Shown: piece by piece, positions 9,216 through 18,590 of the stretch | How positions within the stretch are numbered: the stretch's first letter is position 1 | Layout: every line of letters begins with the position of its first letter | NCBI GenBank assembly: GCA_029239355.1 | Contig: JAQZAZ010000020.1 | Coordinates: 1-53,719, forward strand | Source: Sphingobacterium sp. | GTDB taxonomy: Bacteria > Bacteroidota > Bacteroidia > Sphingobacteriales > Sphingobacteriaceae | Reading direction: 5' to 3' | DNA length: 53,719 nt | Translations under genes and position numbers: made by a program | Notes under the pieces: model-generated | The model's input: the letters and a program-made list of their open reading frames with translations, nothing else | Told to the model about the DNA's origin: nothing | Database searches by the model: none

Positions 9216-9834
9216 TAAAGATGATATATCAGTAATTGGCTACTCCAGTCATTCATTAGTTGTTTTAGATGCTGCTAGTGAAGCTGGGATATCGGTGTCC
9301 CATTATTGTGAGCGGGAGGAAAAAGTTTTTAATCCTTATAAGTTAAAATATTTGGGTGACGAAAGTAGTAGATATTTTAATTGGAATAATGTTAATAATT
9401 TTATTATCGGAATTGGTGACAACCAAATTAGAAGAAAGATTGCTAATCTTGTTATCTCGCAGAATAAGCAATTGATTTCAATTGTTCATCCTTCAGCATA
9501 TATAAGCACCAGGTCTTCTTTAGGAGTGGGGAATTTTTTTGCTGTGAATAGTATTATTAATGCTTTTGCAAAGATAGGTAACAATTGTATTTTAAATACA
9601 GCTTGTGTGATTGAGCATGAATGTATTCTTTTAGATCATGCACATATAGGTCCTGGAGCTATTTTGGCAGGAAATGTTACTGTTGGAGAATCCTCTTTTA
9701 TAGGGGCAAATTCGGTTGTTAGGCAAGGGGTAACCATTGGTGAAAATGTTATTATTAGGGCTGGAAGTGTAGTTTTGCATGATATTCCTAATGGTGAAAT
9801 TTGGGTTGGTAACCCTGCAAAAAAACTTAAGTAA
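9205..9834 (+). CDS. NeuD/PglD-family acyltransferase (LegH-like)
   Basis: The 209-residue protein has an N-terminal Rossmann-like part (ISVIGYSSHSLVVLDAA) and a C-terminal left-handed beta-helix of hexapeptide repeats (GAILAGNVTVGESSFIGANS). This is the layout of sugar N-acetyltransferases such as PglD. It would acetylate the 4-amino group added by LegC. The start is GTG at 9205, inside the end of legC; I find no in-frame ATG near it. It overlaps neuB by one base (TAATG). Confidence 0.82.
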   Translation: MYDNKDDISVIGYSSHSLVVLDAASEAGISVSHYCEREEKVFNPYKLKYLGDESSRYFNWNNVNNFIIGIGDNQIRRKIANLVISQNKQLISIVHPSAYISTRSSLGVGNFFAVNSIINAFAKIGNNCILNTACVIEHECILLDHAHIGPGAILAGNVTVGESSFIGANSVVRQGVTIGENVIIRAGSVVLHDIPNGEIWVGNPAKKLK

Positions 9835-10838
9835 TGAAAACAACATTGATTATTGCAGAAGCAGGTGTGAATCATAATGGCGACATAAATAACGCGATTA
9901 AGCTTATTGATATTGCTGTGGAGGCTGGAGTAGATTATATTAAATTTCAGACTTTCAAAGCAGAGAAATTGGTTTCTAAAAATGCGAAAAAAGCCGAATA
10001 TCAGATTCAAAATATGGGGGGAGAGGAGGATTCGCAATTTGCAATGCTGAAAAAATTAGAACTTTCCCTTCAAGATCATGAAACGCTAATAAATTATTGC
10101 AAGAAAAAAAGAATACAGTTTTTTTCTACGGCATTTGATTTAGATTCTTTACAATATTTGAAAGAAATAGGATTAGAATTGGTTAAAATTCCCTCTGGAG
10201 AAATAACAAACCTGCCCTATTTAAGAAAAGCCGCAAAATTGTTTTCGAAAGTAATATTATCCACTGGAATGTCGACAATGAATGACATCTCATTGGCAGT
10301 GGATGTATTCCGGGCTGAAGGAATTTCCGATATTACAATTTTACATTGCAATACAGAGTATCCGACACCTATGGAAGATGTCAATTTAAAAGCTATGCTA
10401 GCTATTAAGGATCAATTTCAAACAAATATTGGCTACTCCGACCATACCTTGGGGATTGAAATTCCAATAGCTGCTGTTGCATTAGGAGCCACAGTTATCG
10501 AAAAACATTTTACATTGGACAAAAGTATGCCGGGACCAGACCATGCAGCATCTCTGGAGCCTGTAGAGTTAGTGAATATGGTTACTGCTATACGAAATAT
10601 TGAGCATGCAATGACAGGGAATGGTGTAAAGGCACCTTCTGAATCTGAATTAAAAAATATCGCAGTAGCACGCAAAAGTATTGTTGCTGCAAGAAGTATT
10701 AAGAAAGGGGAATTGTTATCGGAGGATAACTTAACGGTCAAAAGACCTGGAACTGGAATTTCACCGATGCGTTGGGATGAAATTATAGGTAAAATAGCAA
10801 TTCGAAATTTTGATGAAGATGATTTAATCGAAGTTTAG
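9834..10838 (+). CDS. neuB: Nonulosonic acid synthase, NeuB/LegI family
   Basis: The 334-residue protein has the NeuB N-terminal barrel (LIIAEAGVNHNGD, DYIKFQTFKAEKLVS, SGEITNLPYL, STGMSTMNDI) and a C-terminal SAF/antifreeze-like domain (SIKKGELLSEDNLTVKRPG). These enzymes condense phosphoenolpyruvate with a HexNAc to form a nine-carbon acid. Together with LegB and LegC the likely product is a legionaminic-type acid rather than sialic acid. Its start overlaps the preceding stop by one base, and neuC begins at the very next base after its stop. Confidence 0.92.
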   Translation: MKTTLIIAEAGVNHNGDINNAIKLIDIAVEAGVDYIKFQTFKAEKLVSKNAKKAEYQIQNMGGEEDSQFAMLKKLELSLQDHETLINYCKKKRIQFFSTAFDLDSLQYLKEIGLELVKIPSGEITNLPYLRKAAKLFSKVILSTGMSTMNDISLAVDVFRAEGISDITILHCNTEYPTPMEDVNLKAMLAIKDQFQTNIGYSDHTLGIEIPIAAVALGATVIEKHFTLDKSMPGPDHAASLEPVELVNMVTAIRNIEHAMTGNGVKAPSESELKNIAVARKSIVAARSIKKGELLSEDNLTVKRPGTGISPMRWDEIIGKIAIRNFDEDDLIEV

Positions 10839-11993
10839 ATGAAGAAAATTTGTGTTGTTACCGCTACGCGAGCTGAATACGGTCTTTTAAGACCTTTGAT
10901 GGAATTAATTAAACATTCCGATAGGATGCTGTTGCAAATTATTGCGACTGGTACTCACTTATCTGCTGAGTTCGGGTTTACCTATAGGCAAATCGAGGCC
11001 GATGGTTTTTTGATTGATGAGAAACTTGAGATTTTACTATCTTCAGATACCTCTACAGGTATTGTGAAAACAATGGGTTTAGCTTTGAACGGAATGGCAG
11101 ATATCATGCCTCGACTCAAACCTGATATGTTGGTCCTTTTGGGCGATCGGTATGAAATGTTAGCGATTGCCTCCGCGGCTACAATGTTCAAAATTCCTAT
11201 TGTTCATATCCATGGTGGAGAAATTACAGAAGGCGCATATGATGACGCCATTAGGCATGCCCTAACGAAGTTGAGCCATTTACATTTCACGTCAACAAAA
11301 GAGTATAGAAATCGTGTGATCCAAATGGGGGAAAATCCCAATACCGTATTCAACGTAGGGGCAATTGGCTTGGATAATATTAAGAATTTAAATTTATTAA
11401 CACGGGGAGAGTTAGAAACTGAACTAAATATCAAGTTTAAAAAATATAATTATCAAATAACATTTCATCCGGAGACACTTGGACAAGTAAGTTCTGCGGA
11501 GCAATTTCAGATGCTAATAGATGCAATTGATCAGCAAGAGGACAGTTTTTTTGTTTTTACAAAAGCCAATGCGGATACGGATGGAAGAGTGATAAATCAA
11601 ATGATCGATAAATATGTTGCTGATAACCCAGGTAAAGCGGCAGCTTATGCGTCATTGGGCACACTGCGATTTCTATCACTGGTTAAGGTTTGCACTGCTA
11701 TAGTGGGAAATAGCTCTAGTGGTATTCTGGAAGCACCTTCTTTAAAAACACCTACAATAAATATTGGCGACAGACAACTTGGACGTTTACAGGCTGCAAG
11801 TGTAGTAAATGCATCTTGTGAAGAAAAAGAAATATTGAATGCTTTTGAGGTCATCAAGACTTATAGTTTCCAAGAGAGTTTAAATAATATAGTCTCTCCG
11901 TATGAAAATGGAGGTGCTGCCCAGCAGATTCTGACTGTTATAGATTCCCATCTTGATCTTAAAGCCGTTAAAAAATTTTACAATTTAATATGA
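10839..11993 (+). CDS. neuC: Hydrolysing NDP-sugar 2-epimerase, NeuC/LegG family
   Basis: The 384-residue protein shows the hydrolysing UDP-GlcNAc 2-epimerase pattern: VTATRAEYGLLRPLMELI at the start, LLGDRYEMLA, VHIHGGEITEGAYDDAIRHA, and GNSSSGILEAPSLKTPTINI near the end. In nonulosonate pathways it releases the free 2-epimerised hexose used by NeuB. In the LegG role the substrate is an NDP-2,4-diacetamido-trideoxyhexose. It is tightly packed between neuB and the guanylyltransferase, overlapping the latter by 4 bp. Confidence 0.92.
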   Translation: MKKICVVTATRAEYGLLRPLMELIKHSDRMLLQIIATGTHLSAEFGFTYRQIEADGFLIDEKLEILLSSDTSTGIVKTMGLALNGMADIMPRLKPDMLVLLGDRYEMLAIASAATMFKIPIVHIHGGEITEGAYDDAIRHALTKLSHLHFTSTKEYRNRVIQMGENPNTVFNVGAIGLDNIKNLNLLTRGELETELNIKFKKYNYQITFHPETLGQVSSAEQFQMLIDAIDQQEDSFFVFTKANADTDGRVINQMIDKYVADNPGKAAAYASLGTLRFLSLVKVCTAIVGNSSSGILEAPSLKTPTINIGDRQLGRLQAASVVNASCEEKEILNAFEVIKTYSFQESLNNIVSPYENGGAAQQILTVIDSHLDLKAVKKFYNLI

Positions 11994-13039
11994 ATATTGT
12001 AGAGAAACATACCATCCACCAGGATTTGTCCATCAGAGATGCCTTGATTAAGTTGGATCTTATTTCACCATCATCGATATTGTTTGTTGTGGATGAAAAT
12101 AACTTATTACTTGGATCTTTAACTGATGGAGACTTGCGTCGTGGGTTCATAAGAGGTTTGGACTTTGAAAATAATTTGTTGGATTTTGTACAACCTAATC
12201 CTGTTTTTATTCGTGAGCGAGAATACGATCTCAATAAACTGGACCAGTTTCGAAAAGATCATTTAAAGATTATACCAATTGTTAATGGTGAAAAACAGAT
12301 TATAGATATACTCGATTTTAGTCAGCGTAAGACCCTTATTCCTGCTGATGCGGTATTAATGGCCGGTGGGGAAGGAAAACGCCTACGTCCACTGACTGAA
12401 AAGACGCCTAAACCATTGCTGCTCGTCGGGGAAAAGCCGATTATTGAATATAATATTGATAGGCTAAAAGAGGTTGGTGTCCATACCATCAATATTAGTA
12501 TAAATTATTTAGGAGATCAACTTGAGCAATATTTTGGTGATGGCAGCCAAAAAGATATTCGAATCAACTATGTACGAGAGACCAAGCCCCTAGGAACAAT
12601 AGGTTCTGTTTTACTTGTTGAAGATTTTGATCATGAGGATATAATTATCATGAACTCTGATCTATTAACAAATATTGATTTTAATGATTTTTTCAAAACA
12701 TATCAAGAAGCCAAGGCGGACATGATCGTCGCCACAACGTCCTATCATGTAGATGTACCTTATGCCGTGTTGGAAGTAAATGAAAATAATGCGGTCAAAT
12801 CATTAAAGGAGAAACCAAGATATACCTATTATTCCAATGCAGGCATTTATATTTTAAAGAAAAGCTTACTTTCTATGATTCCGCAAGATAAATTTTTCGA
12901 TATCACTGATTTGATGGATCGTATTATCGAAATGGACCTAAAATTGGTGACTTACCCGATCAATGGTTACTGGTTAGATATTGGGAAACATGAAGATTTT
13001 AAGAAGGCTCAGGAGGATATTAAACATATTAAATTTTGA
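11990..13039 (+). CDS. ptmE: CBS-domain sugar-1-phosphate guanylyltransferase (PtmE-like)
   Basis: The 349-residue protein has about 110 N-terminal residues of paired CBS motifs (DENNLLLGSLTDGDLRRGF). The remaining residues form a nucleotidyltransferase domain with LMAGGEGKRLRPLTEKTPKP and YWLDIGKHEDFKKAQ. This matches PtmE, the glucosamine-1-phosphate guanylyltransferase that feeds GDP-GlcNAc into legionaminic acid synthesis. Its presence argues that the pathway here uses GDP-linked rather than UDP-linked intermediates. The CBS pair may sense a nucleotide. Confidence 0.84.
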   Translation: MNIVEKHTIHQDLSIRDALIKLDLISPSSILFVVDENNLLLGSLTDGDLRRGFIRGLDFENNLLDFVQPNPVFIREREYDLNKLDQFRKDHLKIIPIVNGEKQIIDILDFSQRKTLIPADAVLMAGGEGKRLRPLTEKTPKPLLLVGEKPIIEYNIDRLKEVGVHTINISINYLGDQLEQYFGDGSQKDIRINYVRETKPLGTIGSVLLVEDFDHEDIIIMNSDLLTNIDFNDFFKTYQEAKADMIVATTSYHVDVPYAVLEVNENNAVKSLKEKPRYTYYSNAGIYILKKSLLSMIPQDKFFDITDLMDRIIEMDLKLVTYPINGYWLDIGKHEDFKKAQEDIKHIKF

Positions 13040-13041
13040 AA

Positions 13042-13749
13042 ATGCGAAAAAAAATTTTGTGGATTATTCCTGCTAGATCGGGCTCTAAATCTATTGTGGA
13101 TAAGAATATAAAAGATCTTGGTGGATATCCTTTAATGATCCATAGATTTTTAGCAACTAAAAACAGTGCTTTTACACACGATATCTGGCTAAGTACAGAT
13201 TCAGAGATATACAAGGGAATAGCTAAGGAATACGGATTAGAGGCTCCTTTCTTAAGACCGGATGAACTCTCTACAGATCATGCTAGTTCTACTGATGTGG
13301 TATTACACGCTATGCAGTTTGCTAAAGAAAAGAGTTTAGAATATGATCTTGTTGGATTATTGGAGCCTACTTCGCCATTTATAAATGTAGCTGATATAGA
13401 CGCAGCCATTGACGAACTGGAGCATGACGTAAAAGCACATGGTGTTGTTGCCGTTAAAGAACAACGACCTGCGACAATATTCGTACAGAAAGATGCCAAA
13501 TATTTGGATGAGTTTTGTTCTAATATCAATGAATTCCAGAGATTAGGTCGACAGAATTTTGCTAAAGAGATAACACCCTCTGGAGGGTTTTATATATGCC
13601 GGTGGGAGAAATTTCTGACGGAACATACGTTCTATGCGAATAAGACAATCGCATATGAAGTAGATGAAATCTCAGGTCTAGAGATAGATGAACCTTTGGA
13701 CTGGGAATTTGCAGAGTTTATTATTGAAAGAAAGAAACGTTATGAATAG
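13042..13749 (+). CDS. neuA: CMP-nonulosonate synthetase, NeuA/LegF family
   Basis: The 235-residue protein has the cytidylyltransferase start WIIPARSGSKSIVDKNIKDL, the LSTDS and LLEPTSPF motifs, and GLEIDEPLDWEFAE at the end. It activates the nine-carbon acid as CMP-sugar for transfer. The ATG at 13042 was preferred over the in-frame TTG at 13036, which overlaps the preceding stop. It overlaps the next gene by 8 bp. Length is normal for the family. Confidence 0.9.
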   Translation: MRKKILWIIPARSGSKSIVDKNIKDLGGYPLMIHRFLATKNSAFTHDIWLSTDSEIYKGIAKEYGLEAPFLRPDELSTDHASSTDVVLHAMQFAKEKSLEYDLVGLLEPTSPFINVADIDAAIDELEHDVKAHGVVAVKEQRPATIFVQKDAKYLDEFCSNINEFQRLGRQNFAKEITPSGGFYICRWEKFLTEHTFYANKTIAYEVDEISGLEIDEPLDWEFAEFIIERKKRYE

Positions 13750-15037
13750 TTATAAAGAGAGATTACATGAACTAATTCCTGGGGGAGCACATACATATTC
13801 GCGTGGAGACGACCAGTTCCCCGAAAATGCACCATCCATATTGGAAAGAGGGGAGGGATGTTATGTTTTCGATGATCAGGGGCGTAAATTCTTAGATTTT
13901 GGAATGGGATTACGTTCCGTTAACATCGGATATGGAAATAAAGAAATCGCTGAAGCATGTTATGCCGAAATTCTAAAGGGAAATAATCTGACACGGGCTT
14001 CTATGACAGAATTAGCTGCGGCTGAATTAATGGTGGATTTATTGCCTTCCGTTGAGATGGTCAAGTTTGCCAAACATGGCTCTGCTGTCACTAGCGCTGC
14101 GGTAAAACTTGCCCGTGCTTATACAGGTCGAAAATATATTGCCGTTCCATTTGAACAGCCATTCTTTTCTTATGACGATTGGTTTATCGGTTCAACCGTT
14201 CTGGAACGTGGAATTCCAAGCGAATTCGGTCAATTTACATGCAAGTTTCATTATAATGATATCCAATCATTGAAGGTGTTGTTCGATCAATATCCGGATC
14301 AAATTGCTGGTGTGATTATGGAGCCTACAACAACCGTAGGGCCGGTTAATGATTTTTTACATCAGGTAAAAGATCTATGTCATCGTAACGGAGCAGTATT
14401 TATTCTTGATGAAATGATTACTGGATTTCGATGGGACCTGAGAGGTGCGCAATCTTATTTCGATATACAGCCGGACCTCTGTACTTTTGGTAAAGCAATG
14501 GCGAATGGTTTTGCCGTAGCGGCATTGGGTGGGAAGAGAGAAATCATGAAAATCGGCGGCATCTTGGAAGAGGGAGCCGAACGGGTTTTCTTAACTTCAA
14601 CGACGCATGGAGCAGAAATGAGCGCGTTGGGTGCATTTATTAAAACAGTGGAGGTTCTTCAGCGCGACAATGTTGTGCAGCATTTTTGGGATTTTGGAAA
14701 AAGATTGACGGATGGAATGAATAATATTTCCAACGGTCTAGGTCTCGCAAATAATTTCTATGTTGAAGGATTTGCCTGCTCACCAAATTATGTTGTGAAG
14801 GATGCTGAGCACAATGTTTCTTTACCGCTAAGGACATTGTTTGCACAGGAAATGATCAAAAATGGCGTAATGATGCCGTATTTGGCACTGTCACTTGCCC
14901 ATCAAAGTAAAGAGTTGGCGCTCACTTTAGATGCGGTACAAGCTTCTTTGGAAGTAGTTAAGAAAGCATTGGAAGGTAATATTGGGGAGTTTTTAAAATC
15001 AAAAGTTATTAAACCTGTTTTTAGAAAATATAATTAG
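13742..15037 (+). CDS. Class III aminotransferase, glutamate-1-semialdehyde aminomutase-like
   Basis: The 431-residue protein resembles HemL-type aminotransferases: ELIPGGAHTYSRG at the start, KHGSAVTSAAVKLARAYTGR, ILDEMITGFRWDLRGAQ, and the PLP-lysine region TFGKAMANGFAVAALGG. Placement inside a nonulosonate operon argues against haem synthesis and for an amino-sugar or acyl-group role. The ATG at 13742 was chosen; in-frame codons upstream lie within neuA. With the SDR that follows it may form a two-enzyme unit, but the substrate is unknown. Confidence 0.8.
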   Translation: MNSYKERLHELIPGGAHTYSRGDDQFPENAPSILERGEGCYVFDDQGRKFLDFGMGLRSVNIGYGNKEIAEACYAEILKGNNLTRASMTELAAAELMVDLLPSVEMVKFAKHGSAVTSAAVKLARAYTGRKYIAVPFEQPFFSYDDWFIGSTVLERGIPSEFGQFTCKFHYNDIQSLKVLFDQYPDQIAGVIMEPTTTVGPVNDFLHQVKDLCHRNGAVFILDEMITGFRWDLRGAQSYFDIQPDLCTFGKAMANGFAVAALGGKREIMKIGGILEEGAERVFLTSTTHGAEMSALGAFIKTVEVLQRDNVVQHFWDFGKRLTDGMNNISNGLGLANNFYVEGFACSPNYVVKDAEHNVSLPLRTLFAQEMIKNGVMMPYLALSLAHQSKELALTLDAVQASLEVVKKALEGNIGEFLKSKVIKPVFRKYN

Positions 15038-15083
15038 CCGGGCCCATAATTGGGACAAAATAGTTTAAGTAAAATAGGTAGTT

Positions 15084-15836
15084 ATGAATTCATTAAATGG
15101 TAAAGTAGTTATTGTGGCCGGTGCTTCAGGTTTAATTGGTTCGCTGACTGTTGCCGATTTAGCAAAAAAGGGCGCCCTTGTCATAGGAGCAGATATTGTT
15201 CAGCGAGAGAATTCGGAAAGAAACGTTGACTTTTTTCGGAGCAATGTTGCCCAAAAACAGGACATTGATCGACTGGTAGCGTATGTGCTAGACGAATATG
15301 GTAAAATTGACGGATTAGTCAATTTGGCCTATCCGAGAACAGCCGATTGGGGAACCAGATTTGAGGATATTCTTTTTGAGTCGTGGCAGGAAAATGTTGA
15401 TATGCAACTCAATGCTGTTTTTTACATCTGTCAACAGGTATTAGAGGTTATGAAAGGCCAACAATCGGGTGCGCTTGTAAATATCGCATCTATTTATGGT
15501 GTTGTCGGCAATGATTTTTCCCTCTACGAGGAATATGGAGGAACTTCGCCTGCAGCTTATGCTGCAATAAAAGGTGGCGTGATCAACTTCTCTAAATACC
15601 TGGCCTCGTACTATGGAAAATACAATGTACGTGTGAACTGTGTCTCGCCCGGCGGTATTATAGACGAGAAAAATCAGCATCCGTCTTTCATCAAAAGATA
15701 TAGCGACAAATCACCATTGGGCAGGATGGGACGGCCTGAAGAGATCGCACCAGCAATTAGCTTTTTATTATCTGACGACGCTTCTTTTATCACGGGGCAC
15801 AACCTAATGGTCGATGGCGGATGGACTGCGATCTAA
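15084..15836 (+). CDS. Short-chain dehydrogenase/reductase (PtmA-like context)
   Basis: The 250-residue classical SDR has the cofactor motif [17 protein letters not shown] carrying the catalytic Ser region, YAAIK as YxxxK, and a typical C-terminal [13 protein letters not shown]. Campylobacter flagellin-glycosylation clusters also carry an SDR, PtmA, beside the legionaminic genes. I use that only as context, since the reaction is not established here. It starts 46 bp after the aminotransferase, and both are likely part of the same transcript. Confidence 0.8.
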   Translation: MNSLNGKVVIVAGASGLIGSLTVADLAKKGALVIGADIVQRENSERNVDFFRSNVAQKQDIDRLVAYVLDEYGKIDGLVNLAYPRTADWGTRFEDILFESWQENVDMQLNAVFYICQQVLEVMKGQQSGALVNIASIYGVVGNDFSLYEEYGGTSPAAYAAIKGGVINFSKYLASYYGKYNVRVNCVSPGGIIDEKNQHPSFIKRYSDKSPLGRMGRPEEIAPAISFLLSDDASFITGHNLMVDGGWTAI

Positions 15837-15880
15837 TCGTAAAGGGACCGAAGGAATAATATGTAGATTTTAGATAGGTA

Positions 15881-17053
15881 ATGATTAAACAAGTAATTGT
15901 AATCGGATATCAGCCATTGACAGATAAAGTCGTGAACGATTTTTATTTTTCGATACTCAATGCCAATGGCTTTCAAGTGGAGTATTGGGATCTTAGTATG
16001 ATCTATTTTCCAAATATTCTTCATGATCTCCTGGTTGATACAAGAATTATAAAAATTAAAGATAAAAATGAGCTGGCGGTTAAGTTAGCTGCTTGTCAGA
16101 TAAAGGAATGTTTTTTTGTACTGCATATTACTTATGAATATCGTGTTCTTGATCTATTCCGGTTGCTGACCAAGTATGACTGTACGATTTCTTTTTTTGC
16201 GCGTGGGGCGTTGCCGGTTTCGAATCGCGAAAGTACCTGGGCAGAAAAGATTTTAAAGAGCTTGAATCCAGGAACCTTGGAAAGGTTTGTAAAGAATAAA
16301 TACGCTGGAGTGTTAAAGCGGATAGGCTATATTAAACCCTATGATATTGTATTTTCTGCGGGTAATTTTGGCTATCTAACCGTGGGAATAGCAGCTGATA
16401 TAGAAAAGCAACAGTCAAAGATCATAGCCATTAACTCACATGACTATGATACCGCCCTGGAAAATCTTTTCGAACCCCCGATGATCGACGGAAAGTTTTG
16501 TTTATTCTTAGATGAATATCTTCCCCTTCATCCTGATTTTAAACTTTTAGGAATAAAAAGCGTGGATGCGGATGAATATTACGCTGCAATAAATAGATTT
16601 TTCAATGTGATCGAAGAAAAGTATCAGCTCCCAATTGTGATTGCTGCACATCCAAAGGCGGAGATGTACAAATCGAAGAACCCGTTTAATGGACGAAAGG
16701 TTGTTTTTGGAAAGACGAGCCAATTAACACGTGATTGTGAATTTGTTTTGGCACATATTTCGACATCCCAAAGCTTTGCTGTTCTAAATAAAAAACCAGT
16801 GCTTACTTTGACAACTGAAGCAATTAAAAAAGTAATGCCCCAATATGATTATTTTATTGCACATTTTTCAGTTCAACTGAAAAGTGCCTTAGTCAATATA
16901 GATCATTATTCATCTTCTGACATTAATATCAATAGAGTTGACGAGCAGGTCTACGACGCATATCTTTATGATTACTTGACATCGGCTGAAAGTGAGCGGA
17001 CAAGAACCAGTGAGATTTTTCTAAAGACTTTAAAAGAGTATCATGGCGGGTAA
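15881..17053 (+). CDS. Probable GT-B glycosyltransferase, candidate CMP-nonulosonate transferase
   Basis: I do not recognise the exact family of this 390-residue protein. The C-terminal half carries a HP motif in VIAAHPKAEMY, then after about 30 residues the segment AHISTSQSFAVLNKKPVL. Bacterial sialyltransferase families (GT52, GT80, GT38) use a HP motif followed by a Ser/Thr pair to bind CMP. An acidic FLDEY lies upstream. Its position right after the CMP-sugar genes and 11 bp into the flippase fits a transferase that adds the nonulosonic acid. Family and specificity are inferred. Confidence 0.6.
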   Translation: MIKQVIVIGYQPLTDKVVNDFYFSILNANGFQVEYWDLSMIYFPNILHDLLVDTRIIKIKDKNELAVKLAACQIKECFFVLHITYEYRVLDLFRLLTKYDCTISFFARGALPVSNRESTWAEKILKSLNPGTLERFVKNKYAGVLKRIGYIKPYDIVFSAGNFGYLTVGIAADIEKQQSKIIAINSHDYDTALENLFEPPMIDGKFCLFLDEYLPLHPDFKLLGIKSVDADEYYAAINRFFNVIEEKYQLPIVIAAHPKAEMYKSKNPFNGRKVVFGKTSQLTRDCEFVLAHISTSQSFAVLNKKPVLTLTTEAIKKVMPQYDYFIAHFSVQLKSALVNIDHYSSSDININRVDEQVYDAYLYDYLTSAESERTRTSEIFLKTLKEYHGG

Positions 17054-18578
17054 TTATACCATAAATTACATGAAGATATACCTTTGGCAGGGGGTATCCA
17101 TGGTTTTGAATTTTCTCTCCATGTTTGTGGTAATCCCTTTTCTGTCGTCAAACCCGCAGCTTTATGGTGTCTATACGATTTGCATTTCCACCTCCATCTT
17201 TTTGGCATATGCGGATCTGGGATTTATTAATGCGGGACAGAAATATGCAGCTGAATATTTTTCCCAAGATAATAGGACTGATGAAATTAAAGTTATTGGT
17301 TTTTCAAGTTTTATCTTATTTCTATTTTTACTTTTATTTATCGTCGGTTTTACATTATTGAGTTTAAAACCCGAATTACTGATTAGTGGACTCGATAATA
17401 GCAGGAGTTACAAAACAGCCTCGTCGCTATTGCTGATATTGGCGCTTTCGACACCATTGACCCTGCTTCAGCGTATGCTCCAGATGATCTGTGGTATCCG
17501 TCTTGCAGATTATATTGTTCAGCGTACGAATACACTTGCAAGCATTATAAAAATTAGTGCTGTATTTTGGTTTTTTAGAGCAAACCATTACGATATCGTA
17601 GGCTATTTTCTATTTACCCAAATTATCAGCTTGCTAACGCTATTGATTACAATGTATATTGTTAAAAAGCAATTTAGCTATGATTTTATTGCTGTATTGA
17701 GATCGTTTCAATTTAATAGGGAGGTCTTCGCAAAAACGAAGAGCTTAGCCTTCACAAGTCTTTTTATGACGGTTTCCTGGATATTGTATTATGAACTTGA
17801 TTCGGTGGTGATAGGTAAAATTTTTGGTGCGGAGGAAGTTGCAATTTATGCCATTGGATTAACTTTGCTTAGCTTTAGCAGGAGTATATTCGGCATTCTT
17901 TTTTCGCCTTTTAATGCAAGATTTAATCACTTTATTGGTGAAAATAATGAAGAAGGCCTACGTTCGTTCTATCTTCAGGTGACATCGCTATTTGCTCCGG
18001 TCGTTATACTGCCAATTTTGGCTGTATGTATGATGGCTGGGCCTTTAGTTTTATCATGGGTGGGAGCGAGTTATAAAGAATCTATCCTTATCACTCAATA
18101 TCTAGTTTTGTGTAATCTCTTGGCTTTTATTTCTTATCCCACCGGTATTTTGCTGATGGCTAAAGAGCAGATAAAGAAAATGTACCTGATCAATGCATTA
18201 TTGCCTTTTATTTTTTGGTTTGGAATTGGTGCATCGATACATTACTTGGGAGTTCGGTCCTTTGCTTTGTTTAAATTAGTTGCTTTTCTTATCGCGGGGA
18301 TTACGTATTATTATTTCATGCTTAACTATCTGAAGATCTCATTTGTATCTTCATTTAAAATAATTTTCAAACCATTGCTGATTCCTTGCGGTTTCATTCT
18401 GGTCACTGCACTTTTACTGTTACCTTATATGCAGACGATGGAGAAGTCCAAAGTAAATTTATTGCTTGTCGCCGCACTTGTAGGCGGGCTCATTATCATT
18501 GCTTTTATTCTGCAATATATAGCATCTAAGGCTATACGGGACAGGGCAAAAAAGATTATTAAGCAAGTGCGAACTTAA
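17043..18578 (+). CDS. Wzx-type polysaccharide flippase (locus A)
   Basis: The 511-residue protein is strongly hydrophobic with about 12-14 predicted helices and the Wzx/MATE-like start YLWQGVSMVLNFLSMFVVIP. It would flip the lipid-linked repeat unit of locus A across the inner membrane. It overlaps the preceding transferase gene by 11 bp. A second, separate flippase is at 29.4 kb, so each locus has its own. Confidence 0.87.
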   Translation: MAGNYTINYMKIYLWQGVSMVLNFLSMFVVIPFLSSNPQLYGVYTICISTSIFLAYADLGFINAGQKYAAEYFSQDNRTDEIKVIGFSSFILFLFLLLFIVGFTLLSLKPELLISGLDNSRSYKTASSLLLILALSTPLTLLQRMLQMICGIRLADYIVQRTNTLASIIKISAVFWFFRANHYDIVGYFLFTQIISLLTLLITMYIVKKQFSYDFIAVLRSFQFNREVFAKTKSLAFTSLFMTVSWILYYELDSVVIGKIFGAEEVAIYAIGLTLLSFSRSIFGILFSPFNARFNHFIGENNEEGLRSFYLQVTSLFAPVVILPILAVCMMAGPLVLSWVGASYKESILITQYLVLCNLLAFISYPTGILLMAKEQIKKMYLINALLPFIFWFGIGASIHYLGVRSFALFKLVAFLIAGITYYYFMLNYLKISFVSSFKIIFKPLLIPCGFILVTALLLLPYMQTMEKSKVNLLLVAALVGGLIIIAFILQYIASKAIRDRAKKIIKQVRT

Positions 18579-18590
18579 CTTATAGATGCT

